DNA from: an uncultured Pelagibacteraceae bacterium
GTDB taxonomy: Bacteria > Pseudomonadota > Alphaproteobacteria > Pelagibacterales > Pelagibacteraceae
Length of the DNA stretch: 38,237 nucleotides
Direction: 5' to 3'
Assembly (NCBI GenBank): GCA_902606665.1
Contig: CACLHE010000003.1
Span: 1-38,237, forward strand
Position numbers and translations under genes: made by a program. The notes beneath the pieces were generated by a model. The model was not told the origin of the DNA. It worked only from the letters and a program-made list of their open reading frames with translations, and made no database searches. Of this stretch, positions 1 to 9,568 are shown one piece after another (position 1 is the first letter of the stretch; the number at the start of each line of letters is the position of its first letter).

Positions 1-1092
1 GAATTTTATAAGAAAGGAAATAATTTATATAATATCAGTGCAGCAAAAGAATTAAGAGATAAAAATGAAGAAGTTTATATAGTTGAAGGTTACATGGATG
101 TTGTAAATTTACATAAATTCGGAATTAAAAATGTTGTTGCTAATTTAGGAACAGCAATGACTGAGAGACAAATAGAATTGATTTGGAAATTTTTTAAAAA
201 TCCAATTATTTGCTTAGATGGGGATAGTAGCGGGCAAAAAGCTGCAGTCAGAGCAGCAGAAAGATTATTTCCAATCATGAGACCAGATCTTAATATTTAT
301 TTTCTTAAATTGCCCGAAAATTTAGATCCAGATGCTTATGTTAACCAAAAAGGAAAGGACTCGTTTATAAAACTTTCTGAAAGCAAAGTAGACATACTAA
401 ATTTTATTTGGGATTCGTATTATTCTGAAGTAGATAGAAATAACCCTCAAACTTTAGCAATATTTGAGAAAAAAATTAAATCTATTTGTAGAGAAGTTAA
501 AGATAAAACTCTAGGAAAATATTTTCTTGATAATTTTATAAGAAAGATAAATGAGCTTACTCCTTATACTAATTTTAAAAAAGGCAACTTTATAAAATTT
601 AAAAAGAATTTAAATCCACTTCAAGAAACTAAAGATATATATATTAAAAGAAACAGATTTGAAGAAAAAGAATTAAAAGAATTTTCTATTCTATTTTTAA
701 TAATTAACAACCTGGACATCTTCAGAAAAAAAATAGAATTAATTTCCGAAATAACTTTTTCATATGATAAAATGAATGAATTTAAAAAAAAATTGGTTGA
801 TTATTTATTGTCTGAAGAATTTTTTGATAAAAAAAAGTTGAATGCTGAGGATGTAGATAAAAAATATCTTGAGCTTATAAATCTTATAAATGCGAATGCC
901 CCTATTAAGATAATTTTAGAACATAAAAACGAGTCAGAAATTATTACAATATTTAATGAGATAATTGATGAAATTAAGAAAATTGAACTTCAAAGAAAAA
1001 TAGAGTCGCTGGAAGACAAAGTTTCTGTAAATCTTGATGAAAACCTTTATTCTGAGCTTTTATCTCTTAGAAATCAGTTAAAAGGAGTATAA
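1..1092 (+). CDS. dnaG: DNA primase, 5'-truncated by window edge
   Basis: Frame 1 is open from base 1 (EFYKKGNNLYNISAAKELRDKNEEVYIVEGYMDVVNLHKFG...); TOPRIM motifs VEGYMDVV and CLDGDSSGQKAA; directly upstream of rpoD as in the classic macromolecular synthesis operon. The listed ORF start (94) is an internal Met. Confidence 0.95.
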   Translation, partial: EFYKKGNNLYNISAAKELRDKNEEVYIVEGYMDVVNLHKFGIKNVVANLGTAMTERQIELIWKFFKNPIICLDGDSSGQKAAVRAAERLFPIMRPDLNIYFLKLPENLDPDAYVNQKGKDSFIKLSESKVDILNFIWDSYYSEVDRNNPQTLAIFEKKIKSICREVKDKTLGKYFLDNFIRKINELTPYTNFKKGNFIKFKKNLNPLQETKDIYIKRNRFEEKELKEFSILFLIINNLDIFRKKIELISEITFSYDKMNEFKKKLVDYLLSEEFFDKKKLNAEDVDKKYLELINLINANAPIKIILEHKNESEIITIFNEIIDEIKKIELQRKIESLEDKVSVNLDENLYSELLSLRNQLKGV

Positions 1093-1161
1093 ATAAGCTA
1101 TAGATTTTATTTATTTAATAATTATATATGAGTCCTGGATTTCGTTGTTATAGGTAATAAA

Positions 1162-3060
1162 GTGGATAGATTAATTACAAAATCATTTAAAAGATTATTA
1201 GACAAAGGTATTCATAGAGGATTCATCACCTATGAAGAATTAAGAAAGTCACTTGGAAAAAGACATTTTAGTCACGAAAATCTTGAGAAAGCATTCTTAC
1301 ATATCTTTGATAATAAAATTTGTCTTGTTGAAAAAAAATCTGAATATAGCGTAACCAAAAAGAAGGAAGCTGCATCTTTAAATGAAAAAAAAGATAAAGA
1401 GGCAGAAAAAAGCGATGATCCAATAAGAATGTATTTAAGGGAGATGGGTGGAGTTGAACTCCTTTCTCGAGAAGGAGAAATTGCAATAGCAAAAAGGATA
1501 GAGGCTGGTAAAGATGTAATGACAAGTGGGCTTTTTCAAAGCCCCATAACTGCTAAAAAAGTTTTTGAGTGGAGAGAAAAATTAGAAAAGAACGAGTTAT
1601 TAGTCAGAGAAATTATTGATATAGATTCTACTTATATAGAAAATGAAGATTCTGACCCAATATTAAAAAAAAATAAAGAAAAAGACGAAGCAAATTCAGA
1701 AAAGCCAGACAAGACAAAAAAAGAATCTTCAGAAACAAAAGATGATAAAGATTCTGGGGAAGAAAAAAATAGAGAATATGATTCTGAAGACGAATTTAAT
1801 CTTTCATTAGCAGCAATGGAGGAGGAGATTAAACCAAAAGTAATTTTAACATTTAATATACTTCATAAAAATTATTTAAAACTTATTAAACTCCAAAATG
1901 AAAAATTGGAATACGCACTAGACGGTAAAGAGTTTTCACGCGCTAGAGAAAAAAGCTACAAAAAAATACAAGATTTTATAATTGAAAAAGTAAAAACTTT
2001 ACAACTTAATCCTTCTGTACTGGAAGAACTTGTTCAATCGCATTATCAAGAAAATAAAAAAGTAATATCTTTAGAAGGTGTTTTATTGCGATCTGCAATG
2101 GATAATAAAATTTCTAGAGACGAATTTCTTAAATATTATATTGGAAATGAAATAAATCCAAAATTCGAATCATTTCTTAATGAAAATGACCTCTGGAAAA
2201 GTTTTTTCAAAAAGAAAAAAAAAGAAATTCATGAGATTAGAGAGAGATTATCTGAATTTAGTAAAAAAATTAGACTACCAATTTATGAATTCAAAAGATT
2301 AGTTCATAAAATTCAAAAAGGAGAAAAAGAATCAAGAATAGCCAAGAAGGAGATGGTAGAAGCTAATTTAAGACTGGTTATATCAATAGCAAAAAAATAT
2401 ACAAATAGAGGCTTGCAATTTTTAGATTTAATTCAGGAAGGAAATATTGGTTTAATGAAAGCCGTAGACAAATTTGAATATCAGAGAGGATATAAGTTTT
2501 CTACTTATGCGACTTGGTGGATTAGACAAGCTATTACAAGATCAATAGCAGACCAAGCTAGAACAATTAGGATACCAGTGCACATGATCGAAACAATTAA
2601 TAAAATAGTTAGAACTTCTAGACAAATCTTAAGTGAGAGAGGAAGAGAACCTACTCCGGAAGAGCTTGCTAAAAAGTTAGCAATGCCTTTAGATAGAGTA
2701 AGAAAAGTTCTAAAAATTTCTAAAGAGCCCGTATCTCTAGAAACTCCAGTAGGAGATGAGGAGGATAGTAGTCTCGGAGATTTTATTGAAGATCAAAATG
2801 CACTTCAACCTTTGGATGCTTCGATTAGATCAAATCTAGGAGAATCCACTACAAAAATTCTTGCAACATTAACGCCAAGAGAAGAAAGAGTTCTTAGAAT
2901 GCGTTTCGGAATTGGTATGAATACAGATCACACATTAGAGGAAGTAGGTTTGCAATTTTCAGTGACAAGAGAAAGAATAAGACAGATCGAAGCCAAAGCT
3001 CTTAGAAAACTTAAGCATCCAAGTAGATCAAAACATTTAAAAAGCTTCTTAGAAAAATAA
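1162..3060 (+). CDS. rpoD: RNA polymerase primary sigma factor (sigma-70), GTG start
   Basis: Region 2 ([66 protein letters not shown]) and region 4 ([51 protein letters not shown]). Confidence 0.98.
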   Translation: MDRLITKSFKRLLDKGIHRGFITYEELRKSLGKRHFSHENLEKAFLHIFDNKICLVEKKSEYSVTKKKEAASLNEKKDKEAEKSDDPIRMYLREMGGVELLSREGEIAIAKRIEAGKDVMTSGLFQSPITAKKVFEWREKLEKNELLVREIIDIDSTYIENEDSDPILKKNKEKDEANSEKPDKTKKESSETKDDKDSGEEKNREYDSEDEFNLSLAAMEEEIKPKVILTFNILHKNYLKLIKLQNEKLEYALDGKEFSRAREKSYKKIQDFIIEKVKTLQLNPSVLEELVQSHYQENKKVISLEGVLLRSAMDNKISRDEFLKYYIGNEINPKFESFLNENDLWKSFFKKKKKEIHEIRERLSEFSKKIRLPIYEFKRLVHKIQKGEKESRIAKKEMVEANLRLVISIAKKYTNRGLQFLDLIQEGNIGLMKAVDKFEYQRGYKFSTYATWWIRQAITRSIADQARTIRIPVHMIETINKIVRTSRQILSERGREPTPEELAKKLAMPLDRVRKVLKISKEPVSLETPVGDEEDSSLGDFIEDQNALQPLDASIRSNLGESTTKILATLTPREERVLRMRFGIGMNTDHTLEEVGLQFSVTRERIRQIEAKALRKLKHPSRSKHLKSFLEK

Positions 3061-3074
3061 AATTTTAATCTACA

Positions 3075-3962
3075 ATGATTAAATTATTTTGGAATACTCA
3101 AAATCAAAAAAAATCTATTACTGAAAACGAGCAAATCAAAAGCAAAGAAGAATTAGATTTCAAATGGGGAATTTATCATCAAAAAAATTCTGACAAATGG
3201 ATTTATGAAATCTTAAAAAAGATAAAATATAACATTATAAATGACGAAAAAAATTTAGAAAAAGATGATACTTTAATAATTGTAGACTCTAGTCCTGAAA
3301 GAAAAAATGAGCTCTACAATAAGTTAAAATTAATTTGCTCAAAGTTAATATTAATTCATTTGGGAGATGAAGCGAGTTCTCATGATTTATCTTCCATTTA
3401 TAGTAAATTTAGCTATGTTTTAAGAACTTTTTGTTCAAGCAAATATTTCAACAGTAATAATGTTAAATGCATACCTATAGGTTACAAGTCAGGTATTATA
3501 AATAAGAATAAAAAAAATAGAAAATATAAATGGGCATTTACTGGCACACCTCATAAATCAAGTAGACATGATTTGCTTTTTCAACTTTCTAATATAAAAC
3601 CTTTTTTTTGCCATAAGACTGAGAGGTTTAATACTAAAATTATCTCGACAGAGGAAATGAGCGAAGTACTTTCTTCGACTGAATTTCTACCTTGTCCAAA
3701 TGGTTTTTATCATCCAGAAACTTATAGACTATATGAAGCACTGCAGTGTGGTAGTATTCCAATAGTTGAGGATTCGTATAAGTATTATGATCGTTTGTTT
3801 CCGAACAATCCGTTTATAAAAATTGGCAAATGGGCAGATGCAAAGCCTATAATAAACAGCTGGGAGAACGATCAAATAATAAAAAAACAAGAAGAGTGTA
3901 ACAACTGGTGGAATAATTATAAAATTGATCTTCAGGATTTATTAAAAAATAAAGTCATTTAA
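3075..3962 (+). CDS. Exostosin-like (GT47-type) glycosyltransferase domain protein
   Basis: C-terminal motif FYHPETYRLYEALQCGSIPIVEDSYKYY typical of exostosin/GT47-like proteins; starts 14 nt after the rpoD stop. Confidence 0.65.
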   Translation: MIKLFWNTQNQKKSITENEQIKSKEELDFKWGIYHQKNSDKWIYEILKKIKYNIINDEKNLEKDDTLIIVDSSPERKNELYNKLKLICSKLILIHLGDEASSHDLSSIYSKFSYVLRTFCSSKYFNSNNVKCIPIGYKSGIINKNKKNRKYKWAFTGTPHKSSRHDLLFQLSNIKPFFCHKTERFNTKIISTEEMSEVLSSTEFLPCPNGFYHPETYRLYEALQCGSIPIVEDSYKYYDRLFPNNPFIKIGKWADAKPIINSWENDQIIKKQEECNNWWNNYKIDLQDLLKNKVI

Positions 3963-4318
3963 TGGATAGTAGTAAGCTAAAAAGTATTGATAAATTGATA
4001 AATGATAAAAAGCTCGACCAAGCTCAAATGGAATTATCAAAACTGGGGCCAGAATTTTTAAAAAATACACAATATCTGTATTTACGAAGTAAGATTTTTT
4101 ATATTAATAAATTATACTATCTTGCTTTAGATACTTTATTGATTGCTTTGGAATTTGGAGAAAATGAGAAAATTTATATTTTAATTTCTAAAATTTATAA
4201 AATTTTAGGAAATTTTGAATTAAGTAAAAAAGTGGCAAATCCGGAGCTTAGAATAAATGCTATAACCGCATTAAAAAATGAGTTAACAGGTATTTCACAA
4301 AAAGGATACGAAATATAA
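3962..4318 (+). CDS. Small helical, TPR-like protein of unknown function
   Basis: 118-aa ORF overlapping the previous stop (TAATG); repeated helical pattern (LDQAQMELSKLG...YYLALDTLLIALEFGENEKIYILISKIYKILGNFELSKKV). Confidence 0.5.
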   Translation: MDSSKLKSIDKLINDKKLDQAQMELSKLGPEFLKNTQYLYLRSKIFYINKLYYLALDTLLIALEFGENEKIYILISKIYKILGNFELSKKVANPELRINAITALKNELTGISQKGYEI

Positions 4319-4395
4319 AATTAATTATTGTTAATAGATTTAGCTAGTAGCTTGAAACAACTTACAAACTCAAGTAAAACCATATTAATAAATAA

Positions 4396-4472
4396 GGGCC
4401 TGTAGCTCAGCTGGTTAGAGCAGTACACTCATAATGTATTGGTCCCAGGTTCGAATCCTGGCGGGCCCACCA
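4396..4472 (+). tRNA. tRNA with CAU anticodon, probably tRNA-Ile2 (lysidine-dependent); elongator tRNA-Met not excluded
   Basis: Cloverleaf: acceptor GGGCCTG/CGGGCCC, D arm AGCTCAGCTGGTTAGAGCA, anticodon loop CTCATAA (CAT at 4430-4432), TTCGAATC T loop, encoded CCA, T-run after. Variable region (ATTGGTC) resembles Ile2 more than elongator Met. Confidence 0.95.
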
Positions 4473-4500
4473 AATTTTTTTCATAATAAAGCAATTAAAA

Positions 4501-5202
4501 TTACCATTCTCCGATTGATGCACGTAATACATACTTCTTTACAAAGTAGTCTCTCATATGTTTTCCATGAAAGCCAAATACTGTATTTACATCTTGACCA
4601 TAAAGGTGATCAATATTTTCCATTGAAAATTGAGCAGCAATTTTTGGTGGAGCAAATTGGATTCCACTGTCTATCATTTTTTTATAAAGGTAGTGGCAAA
4701 TTACTACATCTTCAGATTTTAGAGGAAAATTTAAAGAGTCAAAATCTATTTTAGAGGTAGCTTCTACTAATTTGCGACTTCGTAAAGAAAAACCTCCATT
4801 ACCAACAGGATTTTTTTTTAAATCTAAAAGCACATCAGGGTTAACCTGGATCTTATCTGGCCAAGGGCCACCTATATAGTCAAAATTAAGAAACTCATCC
4901 TTCCATAGATGAGCATTTACTACAAATCCATCCGCTTGCACAATTAGACAATGAGAAGTTTTAAAATATTTATGTAAATTTTGGAAAATCAATTTATTAT
5001 AACTATCCACGTTATTTAATGGTGGTATTTCAACATACTCTATATCAGGATATTTTTTTTTTGGCTCGGAGGGGCACAGAAGCTTAGCTTCACTAAATTC
5101 GATATTATGTAATGAAATTCTAATAGATAACTGAGCAGCTTCTATCTCAGAAGAAGTTGCTGCTAAAATTGTCACATTGGGTAGTTTTAATTTTTTTTTC
5201 AT
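4501..5202 (-). CDS. DUF5672-like glycosyltransferase-associated protein
   Basis: 233 aa with CLIVQADGFVVNAHLW...FDYIGGPWP...VGNGGFSLRSRKLVEA...EDVVICHY, motifs typical of DUF5672 proteins. Confidence 0.7.
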   Translation of the reverse strand: MKKKLKLPNVTILAATSSEIEAAQLSIRISLHNIEFSEAKLLCPSEPKKKYPDIEYVEIPPLNNVDSYNKLIFQNLHKYFKTSHCLIVQADGFVVNAHLWKDEFLNFDYIGGPWPDKIQVNPDVLLDLKKNPVGNGGFSLRSRKLVEATSKIDFDSLNFPLKSEDVVICHYLYKKMIDSGIQFAPPKIAAQFSMENIDHLYGQDVNTVFGFHGKHMRDYFVKKYVLRASIGEW

Positions 5203-5210
5203 AATTTTAA

Positions 5211-6098
5211 TTAATTTTTAACTCGAGAATCAAAAATTTTTAAAATATTTTTTGCTATACAAATTTTATCAAATTGGATTTTGTATTTTTTTCCCATTTC
5301 AAAAGAGATTTTTCTCATACTTTCATAATCTTTATCAATTTCACTAATTTTATTTACTATAGACTCAGGTTTAGGTTCGCAAATAAATTCTAAAGGAGAA
5401 AATTCTTTTGCAGTCAGATTGTCAGAACAGGTAATTGGAATAGTTCCACATACCATAGCTTCTATCATTGATAAGCCTATTCCTTCAGCTTTAGAAGGCA
5501 ACAACACAAATTTTGATGAATTATATAGGTTATTTAGCTCAGCATCAGTCACAACTCCAAGATAATTTCCAAAACCAGGATTTTCAGAGCCACAAATTTT
5601 TACTCGACTAATTTCATTTTTAATTTTAGAAAGACTTTCTTTTACTAAATTAATTCTTTTTATAGGATCATTAGCTCTACCAACATACAGAAAATTATTA
5701 TTTTTATTAATTTTGTTATTGTAAAAAATATCTTTTATAGGATTGTAAATTACTTCTATTTTTTTATTTAGAAATTTAGAAAGATCTTTTTTTACCTTAT
5801 AACTTATAACTGAGACTGCATCAGCCTTTAATAAAAAATAATCAACTAATAATTTTGTTTGTTCCTCAACATTTGGAAAATGCCAAGGGACATCTAGAAA
5901 GTTAAGTATTAAAAAGGAATTAGGAAATTTTTTTTTTAATAAATATGCTTTTTTATAACCAGTGGGATCATTTGCATATATTAAATCAGGAGATTCTTCA
6001 GATATTACGTGACCTAAATTTAGCATTGCTTCTTTAATTCTCGGTACTTGGCAAGTAAATCCATCAGCTCCAAATATAAAGAATTTAATTGGTTCCAT
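5211..6098 (-). CDS. GT4-type glycosyltransferase (GT-B fold)
   Basis: FLYVGRANDPIKRINLVKESLSKI...NLYNSSKFVLLPSKAEGIGLSMIEAMVCGTIPITCSDNLTAKEF: Glycos_transf_1 signature. Confidence 0.8.
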   Translation of the reverse strand: MEPIKFFIFGADGFTCQVPRIKEAMLNLGHVISEESPDLIYANDPTGYKKAYLLKKKFPNSFLILNFLDVPWHFPNVEEQTKLLVDYFLLKADAVSVISYKVKKDLSKFLNKKIEVIYNPIKDIFYNNKINKNNNFLYVGRANDPIKRINLVKESLSKIKNEISRVKICGSENPGFGNYLGVVTDAELNNLYNSSKFVLLPSKAEGIGLSMIEAMVCGTIPITCSDNLTAKEFSPLEFICEPKPESIVNKISEIDKDYESMRKISFEMGKKYKIQFDKICIAKNILKIFDSRVKN

Positions 6099-6159
6099 GA
6101 ATCAATTTTATAAGTTTATATATTAAATAAAACAAGATACATTATAGCAATACAATACC

Positions 6160-6993
6160 ATGATAGTTGATGCTTTTACCTTTTTTAATGAAAAGGAATT
6201 AGTCGAGCTTAGAATAAGATATCTTAACGATATAGTTGATTACTTTTTAATAGTTGAAGCAGATCATACTCACACTGGTAAAGAAAAAAAGTGGAATTTT
6301 CCTGAATTACTTAAAAATAATCTTAAACAATTTTCACATAAAATTCAGTACTGTCAAATGAATGCAGATCTTAAAAAAGCTGAGGCAGAAAAAAGTCCTA
6401 ATTATATTGGCAAAACTCTTGGACGATCATGGAGATTGGAAACTATGCAAAGAAATTATTTAAAAGATTCATACAGAAAAATTTCTTCTGGTGATGATAT
6501 TATTATTATTAGCGATTTAGATGAAATACCCTCAAAAGATAAAATAGGTTTTATAAAGTCTAGTGATTTTAAAACAATTGCACCAATTGCTTTTGCACAA
6601 TCACTATTTCACTTGAATTGCAAATTTTTAGATTTAGAAAAATGGGTAGGAAGTGTTGTTATAACAAGCCAACTTATAGAAAAATATGAACCACAAATTT
6701 TTCGTGATTATAAAAATAGAATATCTCGTTTTACTGATGCAGGTTGGAGCTTTTCATCATTTGGAGGAACCGAAAGAGTAAAAGCAAAACTAGAAGCTTT
6801 TTGTCACGAAGAATATAATAAAGAAGAGTACAAGAGAGAAGAACACTTAAAAAAATGTATGGAAACAGGCTCAGATTTATTTAACAGACAAACAAATAAA
6901 AAAAAAATAGACGAAAATTTTTTCCCCAAAGATCTATTGAAGTTAATGAAGGAAAATCCAACCTTTTATTTTGGTCCTAATGCTACTATTTAA
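6160..6993 (+). CDS. GT17-family-like glycosyltransferase, copy A
   Basis: MIVDAFTFFNEKELVELRIRYLNDIVDYFLIVEADHTHTGKEK...IISDLDEIPSKDK...DAGWSFSSFGGTERVKAKLEAFCHEEYN: GT17 pattern. Confidence 0.8.
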   Translation: MIVDAFTFFNEKELVELRIRYLNDIVDYFLIVEADHTHTGKEKKWNFPELLKNNLKQFSHKIQYCQMNADLKKAEAEKSPNYIGKTLGRSWRLETMQRNYLKDSYRKISSGDDIIIISDLDEIPSKDKIGFIKSSDFKTIAPIAFAQSLFHLNCKFLDLEKWVGSVVITSQLIEKYEPQIFRDYKNRISRFTDAGWSFSSFGGTERVKAKLEAFCHEEYNKEEYKREEHLKKCMETGSDLFNRQTNKKKIDENFFPKDLLKLMKENPTFYFGPNATI

Positions 6994-7018
6994 TAAATAG
7001 CTTATATATAATAGCAAT

Positions 7019-7843
7019 ATGCTTATAGATGCTTTTACTTATTTTAATGAAAAAGAGTTAGCCGAACTAAGAATAAAATATCTTAATTCTATAGTTGATT
7101 ATTTTGTTGTGATTGAATCAAACATAACTTTTACAGGCAAAGAGAAAAAATGGAATTTTCCCGAAGTTTTAAAAAATAATTTAAAGGATTTTTCAAACAA
7201 AATACAATATCACCAGCTGAATATAAAAATTGATGAAATAAAAAATGAGGAATCATGGATTATTGATAATATAAAAGGAGATGATTTTTGGCGAATTGAA
7301 AATTTTCAAAGAAACTATATTAAAAAAGTATGCAATAAATTCTCTGATGATGACATTTTAATTATAAGCGATTTAGATGAAATACCTTCAAAAAAAAAAT
7401 TAAACTTTATTTTGTCTTCAGATTTTAAAAAAATTTCACCTATTGCTTTAGAACAACATCTATTTCATTTAGATTGTAATTATTTAAGATTAGAAAGTTG
7501 GCGAGGAAGCATTGTAACTACAATGAAAATGTGTAACGAAAAATCTCCTCAAATTTTCAGAAGATTAAGAAATAGAATATCACACTTTACTGATGCCGGC
7601 TGGAGTTTTTCTTCTTTTGGTGGCTACGAAAGGGTTAAAGAAAAAATCGAATCGTATGCTCATTCGGAACATAACAATGACAAATTTAAAAGTCGTGAAC
7701 ATATCGATAACTGTCTACGAACGGGAGCCGATCTATTTCATAGAAAAGTACAATCAAAAAAAGTAGAAAAAAATTTTTTTCCAGAAGATTTATTAAAATT
7801 AATGGATCAAAATCCTATTTTTTATTTTGGATCAAAGAATTAA
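7019..7843 (+). CDS. GT17-family-like glycosyltransferase, copy B
   Basis: Co-linear with the preceding ORF: MLIDAFTYFNEKELAELRIKYLNSIVDYFVVIESNITFTGKEKKWNFPEVLKNNLKDFS...ISDLDEIPSKKK...FTDAGWSFSSFGGYERVKEK. Confidence 0.8.
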   Translation: MLIDAFTYFNEKELAELRIKYLNSIVDYFVVIESNITFTGKEKKWNFPEVLKNNLKDFSNKIQYHQLNIKIDEIKNEESWIIDNIKGDDFWRIENFQRNYIKKVCNKFSDDDILIISDLDEIPSKKKLNFILSSDFKKISPIALEQHLFHLDCNYLRLESWRGSIVTTMKMCNEKSPQIFRRLRNRISHFTDAGWSFSSFGGYERVKEKIESYAHSEHNNDKFKSREHIDNCLRTGADLFHRKVQSKKVEKNFFPEDLLKLMDQNPIFYFGSKN

Positions 7844-7847
7844 TAAA

Positions 7848-8579
7848 ATGATTTATGTATCCTTAAGCACAATTCCACAAAGAATAGGAAACTTAAATAA
7901 AACGGTTCAATCTTTATTAATACAAACTAAAAAACCAGATAAAATTTTTATTAATATACCCTTTAAATACAAACGTTTTGCCGAGACTATCAATAGTGAT
8001 AAAATTCCAAAATTTGATAATAATATTGTTGAAATTGTAAGATGTGAAGATTGTGGCCCAGGAACGAAATTATTAGGTTCGCTGGAAAAATTTGAAAAGG
8101 ATTCTCTAGTGATATTAGCCGATGATGATCATAGTTATGAAAATTATATGATAGAAAAATTTTTTTATTTTTATTTAAAGGAACCAGATAATGCCTATAG
8201 TTTTTATGTACATCCCCTAGGAAATTTTGGCATAGGCCAGGGAGCAGACGGGTTTGCAATAAACACAAATCATTTAAAAGGAATTAAAGATTTTTATAAC
8301 AAAGTAGTAAAAGATTACGAAGAACTATTTTTGTATGATGATTTATGGATTTCTTATTTTTTATATTTTTTTAAAAAAAATAAAGTACTTTCTTTGCGAG
8401 AACACCTTAAAAAAAATGTAGATGGAAAATCATCTTTGATTTATAAAAAACATATAATAGCTTCAGGCCTAGTGGAAACTTATGCTAAAAATTTAATTGA
8501 AGCAGTGAATAAAAGAGATAAAATTGCAGTTGAGAGTTTTAAATATATGCAAAATAAAACAAAAGATTTAAGTTTTTGA
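7848..8579 (+). CDS. Putative GT-A-type glycosyltransferase
   Basis: MIYVSLSTIPQRIGNLNKTVQSLLIQTKKPDKIFINIPF...VILADDDHSYENYMIEKFF: GT2-like start and acidic DDDH motif. ATG at 7848 preferred over the TTG at 7827, which overlaps the upstream gene. Confidence 0.65.
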   Translation: MIYVSLSTIPQRIGNLNKTVQSLLIQTKKPDKIFINIPFKYKRFAETINSDKIPKFDNNIVEIVRCEDCGPGTKLLGSLEKFEKDSLVILADDDHSYENYMIEKFFYFYLKEPDNAYSFYVHPLGNFGIGQGADGFAINTNHLKGIKDFYNKVVKDYEELFLYDDLWISYFLYFFKKNKVLSLREHLKKNVDGKSSLIYKKHIIASGLVETYAKNLIEAVNKRDKIAVESFKYMQNKTKDLSF

Positions 8580-9551
8580 TTTTCTTGCTTTATCAAAAAA
8601 ATTTTTCCACTCAATAGACCTTTTCTCCCAAGAATATATTGAATTAATAGTTTCTCTTTGTTGTTTTAATTTTTTTTGTGTTTTATCAGACCAAAAATTT
8701 TTAATACTATCCAAAAGTGCTTCGCTATATTTTATTTCAAGATTTTCAGGTTTTTTTTCAAAGTTGATTATTTTTCCAAATGGCGAGCATGTTTCATTAA
8801 GAGCACCAAGGTTAGTAGTTACAACTTCACAACCAGCAGCCATAGACTCAATTGCTGCTATACAACTTGTTTCTGGCCAAATACTTGGATGAGCAAAGAT
8901 GTGCATTTTTTTTAGTTGTTCTATTATTTTTTCATTTTTTAAAAAACCAAAGTAATTAACATTTTTTGTATTTTTGCATTCATTAAAAAGATCCTCAAAA
9001 GTATTTCCAAGCATGGAATCAAATTTTTTTCCATAAATTATTGTTGAAGAACAAACATTCAGTTCAACATTTTCCAAGTTTAAGCTTTTGAAAACTTTTA
9101 ATAAAATTTTTAATCCTCTCCAAGGAGTGGTGTGATAAATTAAGTTTATTTTATCGGAAGGCTTTTCTATAAAGTTTATTTTTTCTATAGCATTTCTAAT
9201 GACTATAGATTTATTTTTAGGAACACGAAAATAATTTATATGCTGTTCCCGATTCCAGTTAGAGTTATAAATAATCCAATCTAATTTTTCTATAAAATCT
9301 TTTGAAGCTAGGTTCTTGGCTTCTTTTTGGTTAATGAAATGGTGCATCCAAAGAACATTGATTTTATCTTTTTCTATTAGATCATAATTTGCATTATTTA
9401 GGATAAGATTTATATCTTTAAAACTTTCATCAGGCAGATATTTTAGTAGTAACCTTAGCTGACTTTCACTTCCTCCGAAAGAATCCTTAAATGAAACAGG
9501 TCTTGTTTTGTCGCTATCTGCTTTTTCTAAAATTCTAGATTTTTCTTCCAC
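8568..9551 (-). CDS. GT4-type glycosyltransferase
   Basis: FGGSESQLRLLLKYLP..., MHIFAHPSIWPETSCIAAIESMAAGCEVVTTNLGALNET: GT-B C-terminal signature. Confidence 0.8.
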   Translation of the reverse strand: MEEKSRILEKADSDKTRPVSFKDSFGGSESQLRLLLKYLPDESFKDINLILNNANYDLIEKDKINVLWMHHFINQKEAKNLASKDFIEKLDWIIYNSNWNREQHINYFRVPKNKSIVIRNAIEKINFIEKPSDKINLIYHTTPWRGLKILLKVFKSLNLENVELNVCSSTIIYGKKFDSMLGNTFEDLFNECKNTKNVNYFGFLKNEKIIEQLKKMHIFAHPSIWPETSCIAAIESMAAGCEVVTTNLGALNETCSPFGKIINFEKKPENLEIKYSEALLDSIKNFWSDKTQKKLKQQRETINSIYSWEKRSIEWKNFFDKARKSKT

Positions 9552-9568
9552 AAAAGAATCTTAATAAA

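Noticed and set aside
1660-1800. Lys/Glu/Asp-rich low-complexity segment in RpoD
   Set aside because: A charged non-conserved region between regions 1.2 and 2 is common in proteobacterial primary sigma factors.
4396-4472. tRNA as an integration (att) site for the GT island
   Set aside because: I saw no integrase and no second copy of the tRNA 3' end in the window, and GT genes lie on both sides of the tRNA.
4434-4754. 106-aa ORF on the plus strand
   Set aside because: Starts inside the tRNA anticodon arm and runs antisense through the DUF5672-like gene; no protein-like motifs.
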